Shown here piece by piece: positions 7,078 through 16,664 of a stretch of 64,000 nucleotides of DNA (position 1 is the stretch's first letter; each line of letters opens with the position of its first letter). Below the pieces are notes generated by a model. The model was not told the origin of the DNA. It was given only the letters and a program-made list of their open reading frames with translations, and did not search any database. The translations under genes and the position numbers were made by a program. The stretch covers positions 555,524 through 619,523 of the forward strand of contig DLHT01000006.1 in the NCBI GenBank assembly GCA_002483365.1, written 5' to 3'. This DNA is from Cellvibrio sp. UBA7661. Its GTDB lineage: Bacteria > Pseudomonadota > Gammaproteobacteria > Pseudomonadales > Cellvibrionaceae.

Positions 7078-8606
7078 TAGTGGCTCCCCTCAGCAGCAGC
7101 GGGTTGGTGAATCTGGAATTGCTGCATTGCCTCGCTATAGGCTTGCGGTGCCAGCAATTGTTCGGCGAGCGCCTCGGTGTAGGTGAGCACCTGCCCGGCA
7201 AAGAGAGTAATCAGCAGGATGCACAGCAACAGGCCGATCACCGCCAGCAGTGCGCCTTTGTCGGCAGCGGGTGACTGCTCGATATGGGTATCGGTGCGCC
7301 AGAAAATTGTAGAGCCGCTGCGGCTGAGCGCCATCAGGGTGGCAAGGCTGCCCGCCAGTACAATCACCCACAACACCAGTGTGTTCATGTTCACGCCAGC
7401 GGCATTCAGCAGCAGCAACTTGCCGATAAACCCGCTCAGCGGCGGCAGCCCGATCACACTGATCGCCGCGATAAAAAACAGCGCACCCAACAGACCCGAC
7501 TGGCGCAGGCGCGGGCCTTTGGTGATGCGGTCGAGCAAATCGCCGCGCTGGCGCAGGATCAGGTCGGCCAGCAAAAACAACACGCCGCAGACCAAGGTAG
7601 AGTGGATCAAATAGTAAAAAGTCGCGCTGAGCGATGCCGCTGTATTGAGTGCAACACCGGCCAGCAGCGTGCCGACTGAGACGATGACGAGATAGGCGAT
7701 TTGCACCCGCAGCTCGCGCGCGGCCAAGGCACCCAGTAGACCCAATACCAAGGTGATGAGCGCCAGCGGCCACAGCCATGGCAGCGCCAGATTGGCGACG
7801 TTACCTGCATCATTGCCGAAAATTTGCGTATATACACGCACAATGGTGTAAACACCTACCTTGGTCATAATCGCAAACATCGCCGCCACCGGGGCACTGG
7901 CGGCGGCATAGGCGCGCGGCAGCCAGAAGTAGAGCGGCGCTATGGCCGCCTTCAAACCAAACACCACCAGTAGCAGCACACCGGCAGTGGCGGCTAAGGG
8001 CGCATCCTCAGGGCTGATGGCGCGCACTTTGTCGGCCATATCCGCCATATTGAGCGAGCCGGTCAGGCCGTAAAGCGCCGATACGGCGATCAAAAATAGC
8101 GCCGATCCACACAGATTGAGCACCACATAATGCAACCCCGAACGGGCGCGCTCGGCACCGCGACCGTGAAGCAACAAGCCGTAAGAGGCGATCAGCAACA
8201 CCTCAAAAAATACAAACAGGTTGAACAGGTCGCCGGTCAGGAACGCGCCGTTCACCCCCACCAGCAGGAACTGCACCATGGCGTGGAGTTTGTCGCCGGG
8301 TGCATCGTTGCCGCGCACTGCATAGGCGATACTGAAAAATGCCAGCACTGCGGTGACCAGCAACATCAAGGCGCTCAGGCGATCCAGCACCAGCACAATC
8401 CCGAACGGCGGCTGCCAGTTGCCCAATGCATAGAGGCGGATCTGGCCATCGCTGGCGTGCAGCAACAAGACAATACTGATCGCCAGCAGCGCCGAAACCG
8501 ACAGGAAACTCAGCACGCGGATAAGCGCGCGCCGGCCGGAGAGCAGAATCATCACCACTGCAGCCAGCAGTGGCAGGAGGATGGGGGCAATAATCCAATG
8601 GCTCAC
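7077..8606 (-). CDS. mrpD: Mrp/Pha antiporter subunit D (NuoN-like)
   Basis: 509 residues, about 14 TM helices, homologous to proton-pumping subunits of complex I. The key membrane Glu is in FNLFVFFEVLLIASYGLLL (TM5 region) and the Lys helix is GLKAAIAPLYFWLPRAYAAA. It forms part of the ion-translocating core with subunit A. It overlaps subunit C by 4 nt (ATGA-type) and subunit E by one base. Confidence 0.94.
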   Translation of the reverse strand: MSHWIIAPILLPLLAAVVMILLSGRRALIRVLSFLSVSALLAISIVLLLHASDGQIRLYALGNWQPPFGIVLVLDRLSALMLLVTAVLAFFSIAYAVRGNDAPGDKLHAMVQFLLVGVNGAFLTGDLFNLFVFFEVLLIASYGLLLHGRGAERARSGLHYVVLNLCGSALFLIAVSALYGLTGSLNMADMADKVRAISPEDAPLAATAGVLLLVVFGLKAAIAPLYFWLPRAYAAASAPVAAMFAIMTKVGVYTIVRVYTQIFGNDAGNVANLALPWLWPLALITLVLGLLGALAARELRVQIAYLVIVSVGTLLAGVALNTAASLSATFYYLIHSTLVCGVLFLLADLILRQRGDLLDRITKGPRLRQSGLLGALFFIAAISVIGLPPLSGFIGKLLLLNAAGVNMNTLVLWVIVLAGSLATLMALSRSGSTIFWRTDTHIEQSPAADKGALLAVIGLLLCILLITLFAGQVLTYTEALAEQLLAPQAYSEAMQQFQIHQPAAAEGSH

Positions 8607-8977
8607 ACTTCGTCCTCCTCTAGCGGGCGCACCGGTTTGACCGGTTTCTCGCCAATGGCGGCGCTGCCGTCCACATGGTCGTTACCCAATTCCGCGCGCG
8701 CGCGCAGGGCGAGTACCAACAGGAAGGCGGTCATGGCAAAACCAATCACAATCGCGGTCAGTACCAATGCCTGCGGGAGCGGATCGACGTAGCGATCACC
8801 CTGACCGATAACGCTGGAGGCGTTGTTAGCCAGTCGCCCCATCACAAAAATAAACAGGTTGACCGCGTAAGAGAGCAAGGTCAGCCCGAGGATGACCGGA
8901 AACGTCCGCGCGCGCAGCAGCAGGTAAACACCACAGCCGACCAATACGGCAATCACCAATGCAATCAAGGCTTCCAT
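8603..8977 (-). CDS. mrpC: Mrp/Pha antiporter subunit C (NuoK-like)
   Basis: 124 residues with three TM helices (about residues 3-22, 28-48 and 69-92), matching the NuoK-like MnhC subunit: YLLLRARTFPVILGLTLLSYAVNLFIF and DPLPQALVLTAIVIGFA are conserved segments. The charged C-terminal tail is cytoplasmic. The start overlaps the stop of the A-B gene by one base (TGATG). Confidence 0.94.
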   Translation of the reverse strand: MEALIALVIAVLVGCGVYLLLRARTFPVILGLTLLSYAVNLFIFVMGRLANNASSVIGQGDRYVDPLPQALVLTAIVIGFAMTAFLLVLALRARAELGNDHVDGSAAIGEKPVKPVRPLEEDEV

Positions 8978-11823
8978 CAGTTCAACTCCTCCCGTGCAGG
9001 TGAATCAGGATTAGGGTGCAACGCCATAGCGCCGTGGGTGGTCTGCGCCAAACGCCCTAATTGCGCCAGCATCAACAAGGTGGCACCGACAACCGTGAGG
9101 AACACGCCGGTATCAAAAATCATCGCGGAGGCGAGCTCGAACTCACCTACGATGGGCCAGTGGATATGGCTGAAAGTCGTCGTCAGGAAGGGGTAGCCAA
9201 ACGCCCAACTGGCAAGGCCGGTCAGGGTGGCGATCAACACCCCCGCCACACTCACCCGGCCGTAATCCACCGGCAGCCGCTGCCGTACCCAATCCGAGCC
9301 GCTGCACACATACTGCAAAATCAGCGCGACGCTGGTGATCAAACCGGCGATAAACCCGCCGCCCGGCTGGTTGTGGCCGCGCAGGAAAATGTACACCGAG
9401 ACCATGAGCGCGAGCGGCAGCAAAATCCGCGAGAGCACCGTGAGGATGGGTGGATAGGGGTCGCGCGCCCAGCCGCGCCCGTCCAGATCGGTAGTGGGCA
9501 GCGGCAGGCGCAAGCCATCGAGCATCAGGTAAACGCCCAATCCGGCAATCGCCAATACGCTGATTTCACCGAGCGTATCAAAGCCGCGGAAGTCAACCAG
9601 AATCACATTGACCACATTGGTGCCACCGCCGCCGCTAACACTGTTGGCGAGGAAGAACTCGGCCAAGGCGGTATCGTAAGGGCGCGTCAGTATCGCCAGC
9701 GTCAGCAGACCAACACCCGCACCCGCACCACCGGCAATGGCGATATCGCGCACCACCTTACCCGCGCTGGATTCAAACGGCGTGAGTTGCGGCAGGAAAT
9801 AGAGCGCGAGCATCAACAAAATGATGGTGACAACTTCCACCGAGATTTGGGTGAGCGCCAGATCCGGTGCGGAAAAACGCACAAACGCGAGCGATACCAT
9901 CAGCCCCACCACGCCCAACACCAACAGCGCTGCAAAACGGTTGTGGTGGATAAACACCGTCACCAGCGCGGCAATCATCATCACCACGGCCAGCAGCAGA
10001 CTGACGCCGTCGATGGGTGTGAGTGCCACCTCGCCCATCACCTGACCAGATCCGGACAGCAGCGGCCAAAGCTCCACCGCTCCCATTACCAATAAAGTGC
10101 CAAACAAAAGCGCAACCGAGCGCTGCAGCGAGCCGTTTTCGGCGGCATCGGTCACCCGTTGGGCAAAGCGCACTATGGCCTGAATGCGTTTTTCAAATTC
10201 GACTTTTTCATCCAGCCGGTACTTGCGCTCGTAAAACGCAAACAGGCCGCCGCGCTGGCTGTAGAGCAACAGGCCGCCCAAGAGCGCGACAAGACTCATC
10301 AGGAGCGGCAGGTTTAATCCATGCCACAGGGCGATGTGATGCTCGGGTAGCGAATCGCCCAACACCGCCAGGCTAGCCGCATCCAAAAAGGGCGCGACGG
10401 TGACATTGGGCAAAACGCCCACCAGCAAACACAGGGCGCAGAGCAACGCCATGGGCAAAATCATGTAGCGCGGCGGCTCGTGCGGCGGGTAAATCGGCAG
10501 GTCGATGGGGTGACCGTTAAAAAACACATCGTGGATAAACCGGTAGGAATAAGCCACCGCAAAAATCCCGGCCAAGGTCGCAAACAGCGGGATGATCCAG
10601 CTAAAACCGCCGAGCAACTCCACTTGCAGAGTCTCGGCAAAGAACATCTCTTTGCTCAAAAAACCATTGAGCAGCGGCACCCCGGCCATGGCCGAGGCGG
10701 ACACCATGGCGACCGTTGCTGTGATCGGCATGAACTGCCACATACCGTTGATTTTGCGCATATCGCGCGTGCCGGTTTCGTGGTCGATGATCCCCGCCGC
10801 CATAAACAGCGAGGCCTTGAAGGTCGCGTGGTTGATGATGTGAAACAGAGCGGCCATGGTCGCCAGCTCAGAACTGAAGCCGAACAGCATGGTGATCAGC
10901 CCCAAATGGCTGATGGTGGAATAGGCCAGCAAGCCTTTGAGATCGTGTTTAAACAGCGCGGTATAGGCACCGAACACCAGCGTCGCCAGACCAATGAAGG
11001 TCACCAGATAAAACCACAAGTCCGATCCGGACAGCGCCGGATACAAACGCGCCAGCAAAAACACCCCCGCCTTCACCATAGTCGCCGAGTGCAAATAGGC
11101 CGACACCGGCGTGGGCGCGGCCATGGCGTGGGGCAGCCAGAAATGGAATGGAAACTGTGCCGATTTGGTAAACGCGCCAATCAAAATCAGGATCAAGGCG
11201 ACCGGATAAAGCGCATGAGCCTGGATCTGCTCCGCCGAGTTAGTGATCACTTGCAGACTGTAGGAGCCAGTAATTTCGCCAAGTACCAGTGCACCCGCCA
11301 GTAAAGCCAAGCCCCCTGCCCCGGTGATCGCCAGCGCCATACGCGCCCCTTTGCGCGCATCGCTGCGGTGCGACCAATAGCCAATCAGCAGGAACGAACT
11401 GAGGCTGGTCAACTCCCAAAAGATAATCAACAGCAGCAGGTTATCGGACAGCACAATCCCCAGCATCGCCATCATAAACAGCTGCAATAAAGCGTACAGG
11501 CGGCCGAGGGAATCCTTATCGGCCAGATAGTAGCGGGCGTACACAATCACCAGCAGGCCAATGCCCAAAATCAGCAGCGCAAACATCAGCCCCAGACCAT
11601 CCAACCGCAAGCTGAGGCTCAAACCCAACTGCGGAATCCAGCTGAGTTGCACAAAAAATTGCTGTCCGCCAAACAGCGCTGGCACATAAGCCAACAGCAA
11701 CCCCAAGGCGAGCAGCGGCCCCAGCAGCGCCGATACCGCACAGAAATTGCGCCCAAAACGCTCGCACAGGGGCGGCAAACACGCGCCCAACAGCGGCAGT
11801 AAAATGATCAGTAATAATTCCAT
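8977..11823 (-). CDS. mrpA: Mrp/Pha antiporter fused subunit A-B
   Basis: 948 residues. The N-terminal ~500 are a NuoL-like proton/cation channel (IFWELTSLSSFLLIG with the TM5 Glu; GAFTKSAQFPFHFWLPHAM with the TM7-8 Lys; AYLHSATMVKAGVFLLARL). Next comes the MrpA-specific C-terminal extension with DUF4040-like helices (residues ~600-720). The last ~150 residues are a complete MnhB-like domain (SRILLPLALMVSVYIFLRGHNQPGGGFIAGL). This A-B fusion is the usual arrangement in Pha-type proteobacterial operons. It is the first gene of the operon; AGGA lies 7 nt before the ATG. Operon order A/B-C-D-E-F-G with overlaps throughout suggests a single mRNA. Confidence 0.95.
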   Translation of the reverse strand: MELLLIILLPLLGACLPPLCERFGRNFCAVSALLGPLLALGLLLAYVPALFGGQQFFVQLSWIPQLGLSLSLRLDGLGLMFALLILGIGLLVIVYARYYLADKDSLGRLYALLQLFMMAMLGIVLSDNLLLLIIFWELTSLSSFLLIGYWSHRSDARKGARMALAITGAGGLALLAGALVLGEITGSYSLQVITNSAEQIQAHALYPVALILILIGAFTKSAQFPFHFWLPHAMAAPTPVSAYLHSATMVKAGVFLLARLYPALSGSDLWFYLVTFIGLATLVFGAYTALFKHDLKGLLAYSTISHLGLITMLFGFSSELATMAALFHIINHATFKASLFMAAGIIDHETGTRDMRKINGMWQFMPITATVAMVSASAMAGVPLLNGFLSKEMFFAETLQVELLGGFSWIIPLFATLAGIFAVAYSYRFIHDVFFNGHPIDLPIYPPHEPPRYMILPMALLCALCLLVGVLPNVTVAPFLDAASLAVLGDSLPEHHIALWHGLNLPLLMSLVALLGGLLLYSQRGGLFAFYERKYRLDEKVEFEKRIQAIVRFAQRVTDAAENGSLQRSVALLFGTLLVMGAVELWPLLSGSGQVMGEVALTPIDGVSLLLAVVMMIAALVTVFIHHNRFAALLVLGVVGLMVSLAFVRFSAPDLALTQISVEVVTIILLMLALYFLPQLTPFESSAGKVVRDIAIAGGAGAGVGLLTLAILTRPYDTALAEFFLANSVSGGGGTNVVNVILVDFRGFDTLGEISVLAIAGLGVYLMLDGLRLPLPTTDLDGRGWARDPYPPILTVLSRILLPLALMVSVYIFLRGHNQPGGGFIAGLITSVALILQYVCSGSDWVRQRLPVDYGRVSVAGVLIATLTGLASWAFGYPFLTTTFSHIHWPIVGEFELASAMIFDTGVFLTVVGATLLMLAQLGRLAQTTHGAMALHPNPDSPAREELN

Positions 11824-12174
11824 CGAACATCCTCGTAGTGCGCGAACGGCTCCTTAACCAGAGCCAGACACAAGGCAACAGCCAGCAGTAACACTGACTA
11901 TAGGTATAAACGCAGACAGGAATTAAATCGATGCAGGAGGATCAGTAAAAAAAGGATGGCGCTGGCACAGCGGCGAACGGCTGCGCAGCCAAAAGGTATC
12001 AGGATTCAGGTAATCACTACCCGATGTGTTGGCAAGACAATAGGTCAACATGCGTCTGTTATACCTATTTTGGCGGGGCGATGCCAGTTAATGACCAATT
12101 TTTCACGTTTCATTACGCCTGCTTAACCGGAGTCAACTATCAGGTTAATTACCCGGGCGGATTGATCCTGAAAC
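11824..12174. other. intergenic region upstream of the mrp operon
   Basis: About 350 bp between the start of mrpA and the terminator of the pectate lyase gene. The mrp promoter must lie here; a TATAGT-like hexamer on the minus strand near 11901 is a possible -10 box, without a clear partner -35. I see no convincing gene; the longest frame (from 12024, plus strand) has no recognisable protein features. Confidence 0.4.
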
Positions 12175-12208
12175 AAAAACCCCCGATCACTGGTATGACC
12201 GGGGGTTT
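12175..12208 (-). terminator. rho-independent terminator of the double-PL1 gene
   Basis: AAACCCCCG at 12177-12185 pairs with CGGGGGTTT at 12200-12208 across a 14-nt loop. On the minus-strand transcript the stem is followed by a five-U run (A-run at 12175-12179). It lies just past the stop at 12223. Confidence 0.8.
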
Positions 12209-12222
12209 CACAGAGACCAGAG

Positions 12223-15200
12223 TTACTGGCAACTCACCGGCGTTAGCGCCTCCATGTAAGTTCTGTCTGGCGACAGCGGCGAGTTAAACGGGGCATCACC
12301 GTGTTTACCGGCGGTGAGGGTCACGTAGTCCACCAGATCCTGACCGGCGGCAAAGCGCCAGCCGTTGATGGCATTGAGTGAAGCCGCGTTATAGTTTTGC
12401 GACAAATCCGCCACTGTGCCGTTGCTGGCGGTGAGTGCGGTTTTGGTGGCTTCATTCACCACACAACTGCCGCTGCCAAACCAGAGGAAGTTGCGGTCGT
12501 TGCGGAAGAAACCGCCGCTGATGTCTTTGAAATAGTTGTTAGCAATTTCACTCAGTGATGCCTCCACCGAACTCTTTTCTTGCAAGCTGGAATTCACTAC
12601 AAAAGCGTTGTCTTCCAGAAAGGCGCTGGCACCCACGCGCAAGCTCAAAATCTCTTTGCGATAATTCACAAATACATTATTGAACATATGCGTTTTACCG
12701 CGGCGCAATAAAGGCACACGGCGCAAGGTATTGCCGAGCAGCATGTAGCTATCGTCAGTTGTCACAAATGCGTTGTGGTGCATAGTGGTGGTGATGTTGG
12801 CATTGATGGTGCGGCTGTCGCTTGAACCATGCAGCACCGCGCGCTTCACATTCACCAAACGGTTGAACGACATGGTGATGTGATTTGCACCGATTTTTAC
12901 ATCGAATGCTGAATCGCCGGTGGTATCAAACGTATTTTTGTGAATCCAAATATCCTGCGATGCGCCGGTGGAGCGAATCATATCCGGATCAACGTAGTGG
13001 TCTTCGGTGTGGCCTGCGCCCTGGAATTTCAAATGGGTGAGAATCACATTTTCTGATGTCTGGGTGGGCACACCATCGGCATCTTTTCCAATCGCAAAAC
13101 CGCTGAAAATAAAATAGGCTTCAGTGCCGCGACCATCGAGGGTTTTGTTAGAACCAATCGCCGGAATGCGGATTGGAATACTGCTTTTGTTCATCGCCTT
13201 GTTGAAAAATTCGGTGCGACAGGTTGCCAAATCATTGAAACCTTTGCGTGCACACCATGCATGGTAATCAATACATTCTGCTTCGCTCGCATCCAACAGG
13301 GATTGCACCGTGGCGTTGCTGCAATACTGGCGGTACATACCAATTTCACTGGGCTGCGCAAATTCCACTTTATCGAACACAATCCAGTTGTGCGCGTTGT
13401 CTGTCAGTGCATTTATTAATTGCTGCTCAACAGTCACGCTTGAATTTTTGGTGATGATAGTCAGTTTGCTGTTGCCGTTGGGATCAAAACCACCTTTGGC
13501 ATTTTCACCATAACCCACCGCTTTACCGAGCGACTGCGACAAACACTCCACAATTTCCTGATCGGTTTGCAATGAAGTATCGCGCCAATTTACGTTGGGG
13601 TTAGTGGCGATGCTAATACAATCTGCGCTCAGGTTTATATTGTCAGGAATATAAGGCGCACTGGACGATGCGCTGCTGATACTCGATGCAATTGCACTTG
13701 AGGTGCTGACAATCGATGAAGCACTGGAAGCAATAACACTCGATGCCACTGCACTCGATGGTGTTGAAGAAACAGCAACACTGGATGACGACGCAGAAGA
13801 AGAAACGCCTGCACCATCGGTATATTCCAGCACTAAATTATCAATCGTCACACTTGCTGAACTTTCGGTGCGCAGCGCAATAAATGAATTACCCGTGCCC
13901 ACTGCTGGAGTGATGGTCACTTGCTGGCCTGCAGTCAAACTATTCGCCACCACCTCATACACTTTGGAATTAGCACCGTGAATAGAATTGCCTTGGCTGG
14001 TGGTGTTGTTATCCACATACACCTGCATTTTTCCGGAACCCGATGCAGCAATCACCGTGAAGCTAATGCGATAAGGGCGCGTTAAATCAAAATCGCCATT
14101 CGCATTAGTATCACTCGCGGTGGTGGATGCGCGCGGTGGACGATTGCCGATAGTAAAACGCGCACCCGCGAGGGTGAGTTGATTATTAGCGATGGTGATT
14201 GCGCTGCCGCCACCGGTAATAAAATACAGCGGCGCGGAAGCATCGGTAGAAATGGATTGATAAGCCGCGCTAAACAACGTGTTTTTATCTACCGCAAAGC
14301 CTTCATTAATCAATGCACTTACAACCGGCGCAACCGATGAACTTGCATCGCTGCTTATTGATGTGCTGCTTGCTTCTGAACTCGCCGCTTCACTGCTTGC
14401 TGCAACGCTGGATGGTGCAATGCTTGATGCAGCCACACTAGATGGTGCTGTACTTGATGGTGCCGTACTTGAGAGCCCCGTACTTGAGAGCGCTGCGGAA
14501 GATGCAACACTGGAACTGGCCGCTGAACTGGCAACTACAACACCGCCGCCAGAAATTTTACCCACGCCTACATTCGCCATCACAATCGCAGGGACATCGT
14601 TCGCTGCATCCATTTCTACAACGTAAGGCACAGTGACGGCGCAAGTGGATTGCAACTGGCCATCCACCACTTGCGGAATTACCAGTGCACCATTGCCCAC
14701 TGTGCGGCTGTAATAAATTTCTGGCAGCACTGTGTTGCCATTATTGGTTTGCCAGCAACCGGGCACAGAGGAATCGTCCGATGCAATTAGCGGATTATTC
14801 ACGTTGTAAAAATAATTGCTCTCCACCAATGCCTGGGCATTCATGCGCGAGTTAATTGCATGGAACATATAATCCATACGGTCATTGGACCAGTAGTTGT
14901 TATACATATGCACCAGTGCATGGCGAATCAGCGGCGTGCGCTGTTCAATATTTTTATACCAGTTGTGATGGAAAGTGATATTGGTATTTTTATTGTCGCT
15001 GTCGCTGGAGCCGATCAAACCGGCGCGGCTGGAATCGTTAAATAAATTGTAGGAAACCGTCACGTTGGTAACACCGGCTTTCATATCCAGCAGCGAATCG
15101 TAACCGTCTTTTTCACCGCCGGAAGCTTCCAGCCAATTGTGGTCGATCCACACACGGTTCACATTGGTTTCCATACCAATCGCATCACCGCCGTTAGAAA

Positions 15201-16653
15201 CCGGTGAACCACTTTTTTTCACATTGCGAATATGCAGGTTTTGCAAAATGATATTGGAGGCATCGCGCACATGAATGCCGATTTCTTCAAACAACGCATT
15301 GGTGCCCACACCAATAATCGACACATTGCTCATCTGTTTTATTTCGATGACATCGGCCTGGGTATTACAACCCTGCACCGTGGTATTGGCGTGGCTGATA
15401 GTGCCGTTTACCAAAATCGTAATCGGTGTACTCATGGTCGCGCGGCTGCAAAGTGCAGCATTTAATTCAGTGCCGCTTGTCACTGTGACCAGTGCACCGC
15501 CCGCGCCACCGGTCACACCGGCATATGCGGCAAAGCCTTCCATTTTTGCCGGGCGCAATGCGCCGTTATACGAAGCAAGACTACTGGACGATTGAACTGC
15601 AGCAGAGGAACTGCTCGGGGAAATAACAACACTTGCTTGACTGCTGGATGCTGGTGTCGATGAAGCGGCGACAGATGAAGGCGCAACTGATGATGCAGCG
15701 ACAGAAGATGGTGCGACTGACGATGCAACTGATGAAGACGAACCACCTACAACATCATCCAGATATTCAATGACCAAGTCATCGATAGTAACGCTGGCCG
15801 AACTTTCGGTGCGCAGTGAAATAAAAGAATTCGCCGTGCCTAGCGTTGGTTGCAATTCAATAACTTGCCCCGCCACTAAACTATTTGCGCTCGCATTAAA
15901 AATACGCGACGCACTGCCGTGCAATGAATTGCCCGCGCTAGTGGTGTTGTTATCCACCATCACTTGCACAGCACCGGAACCGGAGGCAGCAACCACACGA
16001 AATGAAATGCGGTAGGGTTTGCTTAAATCAAAATCGCCATTGGCACTAGTATCGCCCGATGTAGTGTTGGCACGCGGTGGTTTATGACCAATGGTAAAAC
16101 GCGCCGCCGCCAGGGTTAATTGATTGTTGGCGATGGTAATTCCGCTATTGCCGCCAGTGACAAAAAATAAGGGCGCGGAAGCATCGCTGGAAATAGATTT
16201 ATACGCCGCACTGAATAAAGTCGCTTTATCGACATCAAAGGTTTCGCTAAATAATTCACGATTCGCAGCAGCAACAACAACTGGTGTGCCAGTCGCCGAC
16301 CACACCAATGCCGAGGTATTAAATGCAGTGGCGCGATTGTGGCGAATTTTAATGGTATCCGCCGGCGTGATTTGTTCACCGCTGGCAAGATCGCCAACAA
16401 CAACATTGCCATCCAGAATCGTGGTGCCAGCACCGCTCGCTGTTAAAGTTTGCGCGGCGTTAGTAATTGCCTGCTCACCATTTTTAACGGTGACGGAAAA
16501 CACGTAATCGTATGTAGTGCGGTCGATGCGGGTTTCACTTAATTTATTTAACGCTACCACATTCAAATCCAGCGCCAGGCTGTTGCCTGCAAATGCCAGC
16601 GCGCATAGGGCCGCAAGTTGTTTTGTGGCCTGTGAGAAAAATTGATTTTTCAT
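12223..16653 (-). CDS. secreted multimodular pectate lyase with two PL1 domains
   Basis: 1476 residues. Order: signal peptide (1-27, ending NSLALD); an N-terminal domain (28-130); a beta-rich module (~132-300); a Ser-rich linker; a first PL1 pectate lyase domain (~360-705: VWIDHNWLE, DSLLDMKAGVTNVTVSYN, RTPLIR); a Ser linker; a second copy of the beta-rich module (~783-945); a Ser linker; and a second, divergent PL1-like domain (~1000-1476: IWIHKNTF, FDVKIGANHITMSFN, RVPLLRRGKTHMFNN). PL1 enzymes cut polygalacturonate by Ca-dependent beta-elimination, the Arg of the RxPxxR motif being the catalytic base; both domains keep it. In the second domain the usual WIDH is WIHK. AGGTGG lies before the ATG. 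The repeated module is probably carbohydrate-binding, by inference only. Confidence 0.9.
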   Translation of the reverse strand: MKNQFFSQATKQLAALCALAFAGNSLALDLNVVALNKLSETRIDRTTYDYVFSVTVKNGEQAITNAAQTLTASGAGTTILDGNVVVGDLASGEQITPADTIKIRHNRATAFNTSALVWSATGTPVVVAAANRELFSETFDVDKATLFSAAYKSISSDASAPLFFVTGGNSGITIANNQLTLAAARFTIGHKPPRANTTSGDTSANGDFDLSKPYRISFRVVAASGSGAVQVMVDNNTTSAGNSLHGSASRIFNASANSLVAGQVIELQPTLGTANSFISLRTESSASVTIDDLVIEYLDDVVGGSSSSVASSVAPSSVAASSVAPSSVAASSTPASSSQASVVISPSSSSAAVQSSSSLASYNGALRPAKMEGFAAYAGVTGGAGGALVTVTSGTELNAALCSRATMSTPITILVNGTISHANTTVQGCNTQADVIEIKQMSNVSIIGVGTNALFEEIGIHVRDASNIILQNLHIRNVKKSGSPVSNGGDAIGMETNVNRVWIDHNWLEASGGEKDGYDSLLDMKAGVTNVTVSYNLFNDSSRAGLIGSSDSDNKNTNITFHHNWYKNIEQRTPLIRHALVHMYNNYWSNDRMDYMFHAINSRMNAQALVESNYFYNVNNPLIASDDSSVPGCWQTNNGNTVLPEIYYSRTVGNGALVIPQVVDGQLQSTCAVTVPYVVEMDAANDVPAIVMANVGVGKISGGGVVVASSAASSSVASSAALSSTGLSSTAPSSTAPSSVAASSIAPSSVAASSEAASSEASSTSISSDASSSVAPVVSALINEGFAVDKNTLFSAAYQSISTDASAPLYFITGGGSAITIANNQLTLAGARFTIGNRPPRASTTASDTNANGDFDLTRPYRISFTVIAASGSGKMQVYVDNNTTSQGNSIHGANSKVYEVVANSLTAGQQVTITPAVGTGNSFIALRTESSASVTIDNLVLEYTDGAGVSSSASSSSVAVSSTPSSAVASSVIASSASSIVSTSSAIASSISSASSSAPYIPDNINLSADCISIATNPNVNWRDTSLQTDQEIVECLSQSLGKAVGYGENAKGGFDPNGNSKLTIITKNSSVTVEQQLINALTDNAHNWIVFDKVEFAQPSEIGMYRQYCSNATVQSLLDASEAECIDYHAWCARKGFNDLATCRTEFFNKAMNKSSIPIRIPAIGSNKTLDGRGTEAYFIFSGFAIGKDADGVPTQTSENVILTHLKFQGAGHTEDHYVDPDMIRSTGASQDIWIHKNTFDTTGDSAFDVKIGANHITMSFNRLVNVKRAVLHGSSDSRTINANITTTMHHNAFVTTDDSYMLLGNTLRRVPLLRRGKTHMFNNVFVNYRKEILSLRVGASAFLEDNAFVVNSSLQEKSSVEASLSEIANNYFKDISGGFFRNDRNFLWFGSGSCVVNEATKTALTASNGTVADLSQNYNAASLNAINGWRFAAGQDLVDYVTLTAGKHGDAPFNSPLSPDRTYMEALTPVSCQ
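13820..14305 (-). repeat. intragenic module repeat, copy 2
   Basis: Encodes about 162 residues from FAVDKNTLFSAAYQSIS to SVTIDNLVLEYTD. It is nearly the same as the module at 15755-16250 (shared blocks SAPL.F.TGG, ITIANNQLTLA.ARFTIG, VDNNTTS.GNS, SFI.LRTESSASVTID). Each copy precedes one PL1 domain or its linker, so a module-plus-linker unit was duplicated. Confidence 0.85.
15755..16250 (-). repeat. intragenic module repeat, copy 1
   Basis: First copy of the beta-rich module in the double-PL1 protein (FDVDKATLFSAAYKSIS to SVTIDDLVIEYLD). See the copy at 13820-14305. No named carbohydrate-binding family was recognised. Confidence 0.85.
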
Positions 16654-16664
16654 AGTGCCACCTA

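Noticed and set aside
9061..10095. 344-codon open frame on the plus strand opposite mrpA
   Set aside because: It is the antisense of strongly conserved mrpA-B sequence, very rich in Gln, His and Arg, with no recognisable domain.
12024..12287. 87-codon plus-strand open frame near the pectate lyase terminator
   Set aside because: It runs through the terminator hairpin into the antisense of the lyase end; no features.
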